From positions 7,680,489 through 7,744,488 of the forward strand of contig JACDOX010000014.1 of the NCBI GenBank assembly GCA_014549065.1: a DNA stretch of 64,000 nt, read 5' to 3'. The translations under genes and the position numbers were made by a program. Below the pieces are notes generated by a model. The model was given only the letters and a program-made list of their open reading frames with translations. It ran no database searches and had not been told where the DNA came from. This DNA comes from Cardinalis cardinalis. Lineage: Eukaryota; Chordata; Aves; Passeriformes; Cardinalidae. Positions 13,546-26,549 of this stretch are shown in pieces; the first letter of the stretch is position 1; the number at the start of each line of letters is the position of its first letter.

Positions 13546-13566
13546 CCGCCGCCGCCGCCGCCGCCG
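13546..13566. repeat. (CCG)7 triplet run
   Basis: Seven perfect CCG units, which read CGG on the minus strand. They lie about 300 bp upstream of the putative minus-strand start codon, so they could fall in a 5' UTR or promoter. Length polymorphism is plausible. Confidence 0.9.
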
Positions 13567-13733
13567 GGGACGGGCCGCGCTACAGAGCCCGGCACCGGAT
13601 CACCAGCGCCGGGCGCCCTCGCCATCCCCGCCCGGCCCCGCTCGGCAGCGCAGCCCCTGCGCACGGGAACGAGGGGGCGCCTGCGGAACCTGCGGCCGCA
13701 CCGCGGCGGGGAAGGAGCGGGCAAGTGGCGACG

Positions 13734-13878
13734 NNNNNNNNNNNNNNNNNNNNNNNNNNNNNNNNNNNNNNNNNNNNNNNNNNNNNNNNNNNNNNNNNNN
13801 NNNNNNNNNNNNNNNNNNNNNNNNNNNNNNNNNNNNNNNNNNNNNNNNNNNNNNNNNNNNNNNNNNNNNNNNNNNNNN
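13734..13878. other. assembly gap (145 N)
   Basis: A run of 145 undetermined bases lies inside the most GC-rich part of the CpG island, a typical place for sequencing failure. Open frames drawn across it are not evidence of coding. The density of isolated single Ns changes from sparse on its left to frequent on its right. Confidence 0.98.
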
Positions 13879-14159
13879 GCCGTGCGCGCAGCCCCGCGCC
13901 GCCAAAGTTGTGGCTCCGTCCGCAGCCGTGTGGGCACGGGCCCGACACCGGCGCCGCAGCCCGGCCGCTGGCGGCCGAGAAGAAGGGGGCGGGAAAACCG
14001 ACGGGAAAGTTCTCCAGAGCCGTCCTGGCAGGTGCGGTTTCCGCTGATTGCTCCTCTCGGGGNTGTTTGCCTCGGCACCCGGCCAGCCCCGCACAGGCCC
14101 CCCGGGGCACGGGGGACCCTCCCGCCCTGAGGAAGGGTAACACTGACGGCCCGTAAGCC

Positions 14160-16250
14160 GTCGCTAAATTGCTCATCGGACGCGGCGAGGTCATGCAAAA
14201 TATCATAATCTTAAACAGTTTCCCAGGAAATTAGCGGAAATAGATTGGATTACGTTGACTCTGCCCCTTGAGTATGCCTTATGCTGCTTGCAGACCCAGT
14301 ACCTCGAGCAAGAACCTCTGACAAGGGANCACTGTTCTCCTTAGCTAACACTGATATTACAAAACTCAGCTAATTGTGAATGTAAAGCAATGGTACTTTT
14401 TTCAGAATAACTGTTTTGTTTTATATAAAAATATACNGTTTTAACTTCTAAAAAATACTGTGTTTGCTTCCAAAGCTTAGCTGGGAGAGAGGGGAGTTTG
14501 GTGAGCACCACCCAGCAGTCATAACAGCCCACAGCCANCAGTAGAAAAGACTAGACACATTTTTGTGGCACAACTGATCAAAAGTCCACTGAAAGTCCTC
14601 ACTTCCCCTCATCTGACACTCCTAGCAAGAAAACACCATTTAGTAACACCCATGGAATCTTTTGGTCATTCCATTTGTTGAGAAAACAACTGTGGCATGA
14701 ATATGGAAAGTGTGGAATCCTGCGAAACACACTCGAGCATAGTAGAAACTCACCTTTTTCACATGAGTTGAGTTTGTCCAAAAGAAGGCTGGCCAAGCAT
14801 TCATAATCCAGAGGAACATTTGTGACAGACAGCGCTGTCCCAAATGAGGTCAAAGAATGTTTCATCCTGCCCTAAACCCGTTAAAAGTACAGCATGAAGA
14901 GTCCCAGCAACAAAATGTAGAAAGCAGATCAGAAACAAGGTGTTCACTATGCTCACAATGTGTTTCTCAGATTGCTCCAGTATTTGCTTTCAGAGACTTN
15001 ATCCTGTTTAGGCTGCTCATCAGTTACCCACAAAACTCACACGGNTTAAGAATTTTTTCAGCTTTTCAGACAGCAATAATTAAGGCATAAAATCCNTTGT
15101 CACTTCACCATCATTCTTGAATTTCCCATTGTCTGAGGGGTCAGTGTTCAAAGCATCTCACTTCTAAAATTTTAAGCAATTTCACTTTGCATATTTCATC
15201 TTCATATTGNGCCTTAGTGCATTCTATTCTGACTATCTTTTTCCTTCAAACATTGTTCTTCACCCTGCTGATAACCATTTGGTCTAGCTCAAAATCTCTT
15301 CATTTGAATTTCAGAGAGCTCCTCTGGGGAACATCACTGGTGGGAGGTTAAGCTTAATTGCACAGTGATCAGTCACCAGTGGAGATCCTGTTGTAGTCTT
15401 TGCTGGCAGCTNTGGACTACCCCTAATCTTTTCAAGGCCTTGCAGAGTGCCCTTCTGCTGGCAGCAAAACAAGACCTGAAAACTGACAGCCTTATGTGTT
15501 GCTCCTGCAGACCATTTGTAGTGTTTTCAGTCAACCAGCCATTCCTGAAATGGCCAATAATCTCTGTCTGCTGTGTGAGTTAGCTCAATAAAATCATTGT
15601 CACCGTGATGGTGGTGAAGCAAAAAAACTGTATGCTACTTCTATTGCTAGAAGTGTGTAACCAAACATAATAAAATCCACAAATAGCTCTTGTCTGTTAT
15701 CCCATCCCAGNGCACCAGCAGCTCCACAGAAAAGATGCTAAAAGTGTATTCAGTTCTGTAGACAGGAAGAAGTAAAGTGGAGATAAACTCTTGTAAAGAA
15801 TTTGGGAAAATGGATTGGTGAGGGGTGGAGGCAATAGCAAAAGCCATAAAATGTTTGAATAACAAAAGTAATCTCANGATAACCATTAATACTCCATTGG
15901 TGCTGGGAAAAAAAAGGCCTGGTGCAGATGGAACTGAGAAAAATCACTCAGATATCTTCAGAGATGCATAATTAAAACATACCAGGGTACTAGAAAAAGA
16001 CTGTCAAAGCACTAGAAAAGTATTTTATTAAATACAATCTAGAATTTAATTTTCTTTGCTCTTTGCTTCCATGTTTTCACCTTAAAGATTTTCAAAGTCT
16101 AATAAGATAGAAACTTTTCTTGGAGGAGTAGGAGAGGGGTGGAATGTATTCCCAAAACAGACTTTGCAGGGAAAAAAAGAGAATCAGGATGAAACCATTC
16201 AAATTAGACTGGTCTTGCCTTGTCACAGACAGCAAGAGGCTGATGCACTG
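14160..16250. other. intergenic, nothing recognised
   Basis: AT-rich DNA between the CpG island and an LTR. The open frames are 60-90 codons, have no domain and often overlap on opposite strands. A stretch near 15340-15600 ends with AATAAA-like sequence and could be a decayed retroelement end, but I cannot assign it. Confidence 0.5.
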
Positions 16251-16813
16251 NGTTGGGTTTGGCTGGGATACAGTTAACTTTCTTTGCAGTAGCTGGTGTG
16301 GGGCTGCATTTCGGATTTGTGTTGAATACTGTTGATAACACAGGGATGTTTTTGTTATTGCTGAGCAGGGCTGACATGACATCAAGGTTTCCCTTCTGCT
16401 TCTCATCCCACCCCGCCAGTGAGGAAGCTGGGGGTGCACAGTGAGTTGGGAGGGGACACAGCCAGCACAGCTGACCCCAACTGACTCAAGGGATATTCCC
16501 AGCATGTACAGCTGGGAGGAGAAAAAAGAGGAGATGTTNTGAGTGATGGTGTTTGTCTTCCCAAGTCACCCTTCTGTGCAATGCAGCCCTGCTCTCCTGG
16601 GGATGGCTGGACACCTGCCTGCCCATGGGAAGGGGTGAATTAATTCCTTGTTTTGCTTTGTCTGTACACATGTTTTTTGCTTTATCTGTTAAACCGTCTT
16701 TATCTTAGCACATGAGTTTTCTCACTTTTATGATTCTCCATCCCACTGGAGGTGAGGAAGGAGCAAGTGGCTATGCGGGCCTTTGTTGCTGGCTGGGGTT
16801 AGATCATGAAACA
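16251..16813 (+). mobile_element. solo LTR of an avian endogenous retrovirus (family 1)
   Basis: The sequence begins with an N followed by GTTGGGTTTGGCTGGG and ends near GGGGTTAGATCATGAAACA. I recognise this as a family common in bird genomes: a U3 with the motif GGGGACACAGCC, a stretch ending GGGAAGGGGTGAATTAATTCC and a 3' part with CACATGAGTTTTCTCAC. The length of about 560 bp fits a complete solo LTR. No internal retroviral genes flank it. The TATA and poly(A) positions look degraded, and no exact target-site duplication is evident, so the ends are approximate and the copy is probably old. Confidence 0.75.
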
Positions 16814-19800
16814 CAGCGAGACCAGACTGGGCCAAGAACTGTTTGAGACAAGAAATAGATCTTATCTTGGTATCACCAAGTGCCAGAGACCTCCCAAAGA
16901 GGAAACGAGTATCTCATTGTTACAGGCAAAAGCCAGAGCATCTTCCTTTTCTTTATGCGGAGTGATCTCTTTAGAAATTTCTTGAATAGCAAGGAAGGCT
17001 TCTAGAGGTCTTTTGGTTTGAGAAGCACATGGAGAATTTGAGGTAGAAAAGCCATTCCTGTGTAACTTATATGTTCCATGTAAGAAGACAGATTATCAGA
17101 ACAATCCCAAGGAATCGGGGTTCAACTCAGCTGTAGCCACTAAACTAAGATTCTGTAACAGAAGATTCTGTAACTCCATGGCTGTACATTTTGTTTAGGT
17201 AGCTAATGTCCCTCCAGTAGTCAGTGTAGTATCTAAGCTGACTGCTCTGTTCCCCACATTTTTAAAGCTTGCGATCATAAACACCTCAAAATGTTTTTGA
17301 GTTCTATTATTTTATTCACTGCTGTCACTTGTGTTAGCAGATGTGTTAACTTTACCTGACTTCGTTAGTTGAAAATCTCTTCTCAGAGGGGAAGTCTATA
17401 ATATCAGAAATATTCTGAAATAAAGTTAGAAGCTGTCCATCTATCTTATTTGCAGGTAAAAGAAAAAGGGAAAAAAGAAACTACTTTCTTCATAGCCTAT
17501 TCATAAGTTCATAAAAAGTCAATTAAGACAGTCCATAAAAATTGAAGAGGAAAGGCTTTAGAAGTCCACTGATAGGTTTTCTATTAGGCTAATACCTTAA
17601 AGCTTCCTTAGCACTTTCCAACAAATCACTTTATTTNGCTTTTTGAACACCTCTGGAGCTAGGTATTACATCTTTTTAATATTTGAGGAGATCAGCAGTG
17701 TAAGTACCAGACCCTTGGAAAAGTCAAGCAACATTGTTAGACAATGTTTATACAAGCAATTAGCCCCAGAGGAGTAAAAATGTACTTAAAGCAGAAATAA
17801 GTGGAGATTTCAGAGTGTTTAGGTGTCTATTTAACTTTAAAGATAANTTGTGTCTGTAATACAAAAATGTAAGATTAGACATAATTGAGAATCAAACTAT
17901 AAGTGGATGAGAACACAGCAACTGTGGTCACCTCTAAAACATTTTTTAAGTGCTCTTTTTTTCCACTAGCTTTTTACTGCATCCTAGGTAAAATCCAAAT
18001 AGCTTTTTTCACCTTAACATGGCCTACACAGCCCTGTTCCAAGCTACCTGAGAGACCTGGACTTCCCAGAACAGCTTCTGCACATTGGATTNAGCAGCCT
18101 CAGCCACAAGAGCCATGGGTGCAGAGTTTCCAATATTAGGATAACAGCTCAAGATTATTCAAAATACAGCTTTTCTAAAGTATCCTAGGACACCACTCCC
18201 AAACTTCAGCTACACCATACCAGTAAAAAAATTACTTGTGGTTACTGTGCAAAACAAGTGATACCCTTATTTCAGAAAGTTCAGTTACACCAAAGAAGTC
18301 ACTGGCACTGTCTCCAGTCCCAGAGCTGAGTTCAGGCCTCAGCTTTTGAAGAAGAAAATCAAGTCCTGGAATGCAACTCATTTTTTTAAGTTTGCTAGAT
18401 GGTGAAGATTGCATAAGCTGTTGTGCTTCATCCAAAAGCTAAAAAAATAATTGAAGCTAGACGACTGCTAAGATAGGATAGCAGCTCCAAGGAAAAAAAG
18501 GACAGTAAAAAGCTACTTTTTTTTCAGTGCTGCTACATGACACCATCAGAAATGAGTAACAAGGTTCTCTAAAGCCATCTAAATGCAAAGACCAATTGAA
18601 AATACTCCACCACCAAGAAAACGGTGCATTTCTCAAAATGTTTTGATCTCACCATCACTCTNTTATTTGCTTTGCCTGAGTTCAGATTCAGTTGCTTGCT
18701 CTTCATCCATGAGCTAATTCCATCTAAGCATTGGGTCATCATGATAATTGAAGTTACATGAAAAAGGCAACTGAATGAAGTAAAGCTGATTATTCAAAAA
18801 AAAAAAAGTGACAGGAGTTTTAAAGCTAGATTACATGAATTTTGCTCATCTCAAAAATGCAGGAAATTATTTTCCCTGAATTTTGCAAGATCAAGTGTGC
18901 CACTGATTAAAACTTTGTCTACTGAAGTGGAAGAGCAGAACACTGATGAGTTTGATTGTCCTGCAAGCAAGAAATTTTCAATGAGACTGTTAACAAAATG
19001 AAGCCACTATGATAATTTAATTCCTAGTTCAGGCCTTCCAGCAGCTTTTCAACATGAGTAATCTCCATCAGTTCAATACCCCCAAAATTATAAATAACAA
19101 CCAGTGAATACATGCCATTCAAATGTCAGCAGGCATGAACTTATGTGGTAGTTCATAACTTTTATAGCCTCATCACCAATTAACAATGTAAATAAATTGC
19201 TAAAGCCCTATCAGATTATAATTTCCCCAAAATAACATTCCTGTGATTATGTTTGCATGATTATAGTTATGAAGTAACTAATCAGAGCTGGGGGGAGAAC
19301 CCTAGAATAACCCAAATTAGCAGGAATCAAGATGGTTAGATTGTCATGAGCCCCTGCCTCTAGTGTAAGTATCTTTACATCTGAGAACCAGCCCCCAGCT
19401 ATTCTGCCAGCTTCTGGGCACATTTGGCTCATTAGCAAAGTACTGAGTGAAGGAAAAGGAGTGGACTCAGCATTATTTGATTGGTCACAGTAAAGATGTT
19501 GTCTAAGGATGGATGTAGTGAAAGGTGTGAGGAGATCTCCTCAGCGCTCAGATAATGGAAAAGGCAGGAGGCTACACCTAATTCAGCACATTATTCAAAG
19601 TTCATTGATACAGCAGTAGCATCTTCCCATCACAAACTGTATTACAGACTCAAACAATATTTAGNTACTCCTTTGGCACTACATGCTGTATCACGTGGGA
19701 AGGAACGTGGAGAAAGGAGGAAAACGGACTCCCAGCCACACGTAGTAGAACTTGGGGAAATTGCATTTAACTGTCTTTTGCACAAACCCAAGAAAAGCTT

Positions 19801-20925
19801 TGATCAATAAAGAATTCCATTTTTACACAAGAAATACCACAAAGAGGCAGCAAAGCCTCAGAAATAATTGATAAATGTTTTAAAGGGTTTTGACAGAACA
19901 CTAAGTTTAGATTTCTTTAGTGACATCACATTTGAGCCAATTAAGAAAAACAAACCTTGTTAGGAGAAAACCTAGGAACACATTTGTACCAGAAATGGTT
20001 TTGCAGCTTGTAAGCCCATGTCCTTTTCTTTACATATTGGCCAAAATCAAGGGAAAGAATAAAGTTTTTTTTTAAAGCAGGTTTTTTAATGAAGTTTTTT
20101 AAGTAATAAGAACAAAGATTTGCTGTTGACTTTGTTCCTCATTTAGGAAGTTCTACTTTGAGTCTAGAAAACCCAGCATTTATAGAGTTGTTTTTATGAT
20201 CAAATTAGTTTGCTAAAAATAAAAGCAAATTAATTTCTGAGACCTCATTGTACCTAATGAGAGATCTAAACTTTAGTCTCGTATCAAGCCATTAGACTAC
20301 AAACATTTGGAAGCTTAAACATTACTTGCAAAAATAATATCCATTAGAGACAATTATTTTGTGAAGAACAAAAGTGATTATGAATGAGATCTCAATGTGA
20401 GATTTTCCTATTCACTTTTCCTTCCANAAGCCTTCTCCAAAAACAAGCAGGATTTCTGTAGGCTGCAGAAGAGTCAGAACCACCACATAACTGTTCAACT
20501 TTGTATTTGACAATGCTTGAGAATGTAGAGATCAGACANTTGAATAGTGCTTGGATTTACATAGCAGCAAGTCCAGCAAGGAGCTTGAGAGCAAAAACAC
20601 TTTAACACTGGCTTGCTTACAAGGAGAAACTGCCCATTGTCCATAAATTTACAGAATATTAAATGTCAGTTTTCAACAAGCAGGGTACATATTGTGAACA
20701 TCAAGACTGGAATTTTAAATTCTTGCCAATTCTTGTATTTGACTTCTGCTCTTAATCNAAGTATATGTTTAAAGTATGTAGAAGTAGCAGTAATTTGAGT
20801 TTACTTCCATTACATTGTATAACCAGTAACACACTGGAGCAAAGCTGTCAATGCCCTCTTGGACAGCTGCTTAGACAAATATGTTGTGACTCACACTGCT
20901 TCAAACCTGCTGCTGCTGCTGCTGC

Positions 20926-20967
20926 ACAAATTGTAAACCTTTCTGTACAAATTGTAAGCCTTTNAGC
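20926..20967. repeat. imperfect 21-bp tandem duplication after a CTG run
   Basis: ACAAATTGTAAACCTTT is repeated 21 bp later with one change as ACAAATTGTAAGCCTTT. It is directly preceded by several CTG units. It is minor and has no known role. Confidence 0.75.
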
Positions 20968-23900
20968 AAGGGTTCAAAGGGCATTTATTTCTTTAAAAGA
21001 ACAATACTATCCCTGACACAGTAAAGGCTTATCAGTTACTTGTTATTCAACATGCAAAATGAAATAACCTCAAAGATACCATCCTAAGGTTTGAAAGGTC
21101 AAATTAAGTCTGTGAGTCTTTAAAGCAGTANACGAATTTTGATAGCAAACACTAGCATCTTCATAAAGCTGAAAAGGTTGATATTTTTGAGGTTAGAACT
21201 GGTTACTAATATAAGAAGTGGTTTGACTGCGCAGCTGAATATTTAAATAGACAAAACATTCAGGAAATACATCCACCAGTACCCTCCACTCAATGGAGCC
21301 TGGTAAGGGCTGATGCTCTAAGTGTTTATTGTTTATGCTGCTGGAAGCAATGAGGCTGGGAACATTAATGGAACAGGCTCACAAAATAAACACTGAACTC
21401 AAATGGAAGGCAAGAGGCCTACTTTAGCTAAAGGAATAAGACCAACCCAAAATAACACATGTTTAAAGCCACAAGAAATATTTATTATCAGCATTAATTT
21501 GTGCTATGTTTTATTTTTCTATACAACAAAACTACTGCATAGCTTTCACAGCTGGAAGAACCACTCAGAGCTGAGATGTACACAAATGAAAATTATTTTA
21601 TCGTCTGTCCAACATACATTCAGTGTTCCTGAGAAACCACTATATCCAAGTTGAAACTGCAAGATCAAACACCTACAATGAGCAGAACTAGTTTTGTTAT
21701 CTACAGGAATGTCATTTTACTGCCGTTACCATATTTAGTGTAATCCCTTGATAGTGGAAGCTTGGATCTCCTTGATGCCAACCACTTATCTCAAACACAT
21801 CAGTTCCAATTAAGAGGCAGCCCAAGCTTGTCATTTGTGAAAGGAAAAGAGAAGAGAGGGGCAAATGCTCTCATAATGGTTTCATTCTGGTTTTAAAGCT
21901 GCCTGTTTGAAGCTTAAAAATATGAGACATTCATATTACTGGGAACCAATGCTCAATTCTAGGAACAGTTTGAGGAAGCACACATACCCCAAAACAAAAC
22001 CACCAGTGTCAGAGGTACTAGCAGAAAAATTAACTAGGCTGACCATTTTTCCCTCTGCTTCACATAAATCTAATGTCACATACATAGTCATAAGGTTAAA
22101 TAAATTTAGGTGAATAAACTACCAGTGTAAGTTAAATGATTTTGAAAGGTCAACAAACTACCAGAGTAAGATTATACTTCTAATAGTAAAATATGTTTAT
22201 TATTAAAACCCTCAGCTGTTCTAAAACCAAGATAAATGTCTAATCTTCACGAACTACAGTAAGTGAATACATTTGTGTACTTTACAATATAACTCTCTGC
22301 TTTCTACTGTTATGGGGTGCTATGGCTTTTTATTGCTATACATTATCAGCAATGAACTAGAGCAATCTGATTACAAATTAATAATTGTAGCTGGACTGGA
22401 TGGTAGGAAAACTCTTTGCCTTTTGACTTCTGCTATGGTATCTTTTCAAATGAAACCAAACGGTGAGAGCTAATGTCAGCATTTTTGCTTTAAACTGCAT
22501 TTCTTATGGCAAATAATGAGCAGTTTTCAGTATGCACCATGTAGCAGTGCAGGATGCACGTTACATGTCACAAACCAATGCTGTGTCACAAGCCCTGATC
22601 CAAAAAGGGAGGTGGTGATCAGACAAAACCGACCAAAGNGATACAGAACATACCAACCCAGGCTGGCCCACACCAGCTGCTCTCTTCCTTCCATGAGTGG
22701 GCAGAGGTACAAAGAATGAAGACATTCCCATAAACCCCAAAGGAATGTCAGCATCTGTCTTTAGTACTGCAGTACCTACAGTTCACTCAAAAGTAGGAGT
22801 TCAGGGGCTTTTATGGCATCAGAACACAGCAAAGCATGGACTCACCATTAATCCTATTCCCTGACAAAATTTCTAAGTGCTAATCTAAACACAGTATTAA
22901 CTGGTCACTTCTTTGTATCTCCATAATGAAGGTATGTACCTAACCACACGTACTTAGCCATTAGTAACTACCTCTGTGTCTAACAAACCTAAATACAGTT
23001 ACTGTCTCACACTGATACTAGCCCTTTACTGCTCTGAGGTATTACACAGCAGCACAATTAAGAATGAAGACTTCCTCTTTTCAAAAAATATACTCCTTTC
23101 ACTTAGTACTGTTTTCCTGTCATCTAATCCATATTCTGCATTTCCAAAAGTCCCACATTATAAACAGTTTATTATATACAAACCAAATATTTTCAAAAAA
23201 CATCAGAATGTCTCTGACAAAAAGATCACTCTAAGTAAACAACACATCACTTTTCCTTTTAGATTGTTCCAAAGCAGGTAACCAGTTAATCCTAAGGAGC
23301 AGTTCATCTCTACTCCAAAACACATGTACACCCTTAACTAGCAGTCTGAACACTCTAGAGTGGTGTCAGTAAAGCAGGGAACACAGCAGAACAGCAAATG
23401 NTGCAGCTGCTGGGGGCAGCTCTGTAGTTTATTTGGGAACCCTCACTCCACAGACCAGCAAAAAGAGCCCCAGTGTCGTGCAGTCAGATGTAGCTTTTCA
23501 CAGAACAGAAGCTAAATTTCTATTTGACACCAGCAAACTCTTAATTTCCAACTTTTCCCCTTATTTACTGACTGCATGCTGTGTAAGTAAGTAAAAGCAG
23601 CCAGAGCTCTGATGATGGGCAGAGCTCTGAGTATTTTTAACGTTTAAAAGGAAGGCAGTAACCTCCCTACACTCATAGAGAAAGCAGTCTAATTTCTATG
23701 CCTCCTTCTTGGTCACCTTTTGTTTCTCTGGGCAACCTTTTTTGACATTTTTCCCACCAGAAAAAAGGGAACAAGGTTTTGTCTTTCAACACTGAACTTT
23801 AAAAAAACCCAGAGCTACTCTCAAACCCAAGTTCCTCAGCATGCATCTGCTGTACCCCTGAAACAGCAGTAGCTAAGGAGGTTGCTCCTGATAGTTTCCN

Positions 23901-24417
23901 TGTAGGAGTCAGGAAACGTCTTACTTCAAGAAGCCCTGCTGTCCCTGTCATTACTCCTTCAGAGATAGGTAGTGACTCCTTAGACATCTGGCTCCCCTCC
24001 CACTGCTATATGGCTCTAAAATTACATCAAAAGCGAGATTTGCAGTAACTCTAAGATATCCACAGTGATTTAAGAGTCTATGTTTCTGCCCTGAACCCCT
24101 GAATGGCCTCAGTTGAGATCAGTACTGAGCAGAGAACAGACTGCACAAAGCCACTCCAACCCTGGGGCCATTCTCCACTACTGTTCTTAGCAATAGACTC
24201 CATACACAGCACACACAGTCCCCTCTGAGAAAATGCTTTAGCCCCTAAACTCAAGTATTGCAAGTGCTTTGTGAGTTCTTCAATACAGGGGTGTGTTTTT
24301 CAGGAATCCATGTCTTCCTGAAGCACTATCCCCCAGATTCCATCAGCATCCCAGCAGGAAAGCTGTTTCCCGTTGCTTGCAGGAGGGGTGGGGGCACCCG
24401 GCCTGCTGTGTCCCCAG

Positions 24418-24501
24418 TGACAGCTGGGACACCACCAGCCTTCCAATTAAGCCCAGGTGTCACCAGCTTAATTGGAAGGTGGCAGGGTTGCAGAGCTGTC
24501 A
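24418..24501. repeat. nested inverted repeat (cruciform-forming)
   Basis: An inner perfect pair of 14-bp arms (24439-24452 CCTTCCAATTAAGC and its reverse complement at 24466-24479) encloses a 13-nt loop that is itself GGTG-T-CACC. An outer perfect 8-bp pair (TGACAGCT at 24418-24425 and AGCTGTCA at 24494-24501) shares the same centre. The segments between the two pairs pair only weakly. The shape suggests a decayed palindromic element or a selected hairpin. No terminal duplication or transposon family is recognised. Confidence 0.85.
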
Positions 24502-25631
24502 GAGGACGTGAGTTTGGCCAGTAGTATTTGCATTCCTAGTAGCACAGTGAAAGAGCCCAGGTCAGCTGTCANAGCCCAAGCTGAGCTTGTGGGTATGACA
24601 ATTTAAGGAAAACCACCAAAAACAAGCCAAAGTCTTTCCTGTGTCAAGTTCCACTCACAGCCATAGCCATCTGCTCCCCCATCCCCAAGGACCTAAGCTA
24701 CAGCAGCTGATGCCAGCTGGTTCTGGGGTCCCTGAGGCATTTCAAGCAGAGAACTGTCATTGGCCCTTGCCAGACCTAGGCAAAGTCATGCAGAAGGTGG
24801 TTCTACACCATCAGCTGAAGGCTGCACACAAACACTAGAGCAATTCTTACCTGGGGAGCAGCCAGTTTTCAGCACTGCACAAAGCAGCCCCCTCTGCTCA
24901 TCACACAGAGGATAAGCAAGTCATCAGGAAANCCCACATATCCAGCCTAAGTCATCCTACTAGAGCAGCAATTTGCAAAACCAACATTTGCACATTCAGG
25001 AATATTAGTCTGAAAAGCTGCTTAAGGAGTTCAGAATCCCTGTTTTAAATAAAACCTCTTTTAACTGCAGTCAGAAAACACAATCCAATTTGAAATTTTA
25101 TGCAGAGTGAAGCTCTTTCCTTCCTTCCCTCCTACTGAAAATGGTTTGGTAAGGTAACGAAGTCCAGACTCATCTAACATTCCCTCTCACTTAGCAAACC
25201 CAAGACAGATTCCCAAGTCCCACTGCAGATTATAAATCCACTCAAATTTTAATCTTCTGACATCTTTATCTTCACTATTACTATTTTAGGTCCTAGCAAA
25301 GTTTTCAAAACTTCTCACCACCACATAAATGGCAATTAAAAAAAAGTTGGAACGGGAAGAAAATCCTCCAAGTATTCAAAGTAATTTTATAGCCCACTGC
25401 TGATTTAAATAGGACAGGATACCCCAAACATCAGTGTTTAAAATTAGTCTGAGGTTAGTTATCGGCTCTGCAAATGTAACCTATTTTTGCTTCAGCCTTA
25501 CAGCAGCACAGCTCTCTTCCTAAGGGAACCAGTTTCAGCAAGAGCTGATCCAGCTGCTCTTTGCCAGAAGGACCAAAGCTCAGTGTATTCCAGGGGGAGG
25601 GAAAAACAGAAATCTGATCAAATACATTAAA

Positions 25632-26066
25632 CCACAGAATAGCTTGGGTTCAACCAGACCTTAAAGATCATCTAGTTCCAACCCTCCTGCCATGGGCAAG
25701 GACACCTTCCACTAGACCAGGCTGCTCAAAGCCCCATCCCACTTGACCTGGAACATTCTAGGGACTGAGCACCCACAACTTCCCTGGACAATCTGTTGCA
25801 GTGCCTCACCACCTTCACAGTTAAAAATTTCTTCCTTATGTCCAATCTCAATCTACCCTCTACCAGAGTAAAACCCTTGCCCTTGTCCTGTCACTGGTAA
25901 AAGTTTTTACCACAGGCCCTGGTAAAAATCCTCACTTATTCTTCTAAAACCTCTGGAGGTATTTTAAAGGTCACAATAAGGTCCCCTCCTTCTTTTCTCC
26001 ATGCTGAACAATACCATCTTTTTCAGCCTGTCCTCCTAAGAGAGGTGCTCCAGCCCTTTGATCAAA
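25632..26066 (-). mobile_element. CR1 LINE 3' fragment
   Basis: The plus strand reads as the reverse complement of a CR1 3' end, including TCATCTAGTTCCAACCCTCC, CTAGACCAGGCTGCTCAAAG and AATTTCTTCCTTATGTCC. The element is therefore on the minus strand, with its 3' end at the low coordinate. It is 5'-truncated, as CR1 copies usually are, at the point CAGCCCTTTGATCA. It lies 0.5 kb beyond the DHX15 poly(A) signal. Divergence looks moderate. Confidence 0.9.
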
Positions 26067-26549
26067 TTTTACTATAAATTCCTCATGGGATTATGCTGTC
26101 AAACCATATTTCACAAAAAATCACTACAAAATTACAATGGTGCAGTGTGATTTGATCTACAGTGTCACTTACGCTATTGCTTGTGTTGATCCTAAACAGT
26201 ACCTGAACACTGCCCAGCAGAGCAATTTCTACCTGGCCACACACACTTCATTTTATATGACACGCTACTACAGTTCTGTCTTGAGAAATATTTAGGGCTA
26301 TGTTGGAAGAAAGCATTCTCCTAACACATCTGCATGCATTCTGAGCTTTCCTAAATAGTTTTAGAAGTTTGCAAGGGATGAACATTGTATGCATCATATT
26401 ATATCATCATTGTGCTGCTTAAACATCTGTACTTTTAGTATTAAAATATTAAACTACTGCCATGTCAATCAAACAGCAGTTTAATGGGAGACTAAATGGG
26501 CTTCTCATGTTACAANCAAAACAATAGAAATACTGACATACTGTGGCAC

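Larger units (their letters stand above)
11380..14150. promoter_or_regulatory. CpG island, probable promoter region
   Basis: Base composition changes abruptly from AT-rich to very GC- and CpG-rich DNA and back again near 14.2 kb. The island contains many GC boxes (for example GGGGGCGGG near 13985), a palindromic CACGTG E-box at 13528-13533, a CCG triplet run and a CA-rich run near 12300. It is interrupted by an N gap. In vertebrates such islands usually mark promoters. It lies about 12.5 kb beyond the DHX15 3' end, so it is not the DHX15 promoter. The minus-strand exon at 13165-13251 suggests transcription leftward. Long open frames on both strands here come from scarcity of stop codons in GC-rich DNA. 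Confidence 0.8.
16814..25631. other. intergenic DNA downstream of DHX15, no gene recognised
   Basis: This is mostly AT-rich single-copy-looking DNA. The open frames are under 90 codons, without domains or supported splice sites. Small structures seen are a duplicated AAGATTCTGTAAC block near 17150, a short CTG run with a 21-bp tandem duplication near 20910-20967, and the nested inverted repeat at 24418-24501. The part near 24.26-24.85 kb is more GC-rich than its surroundings but shows no convincing exon. Confidence 0.5.

Noticed and set aside
12679..14130. A 483-codon plus-strand open frame
   Set aside because: It runs through the 145-N gap, is low complexity and has no recognisable domain.
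15335..15600. Possible LTR or retroelement end with an AATAAA-like signal
   Set aside because: No familiar LTR blocks, terminal TG...CA or target duplication could be identified.
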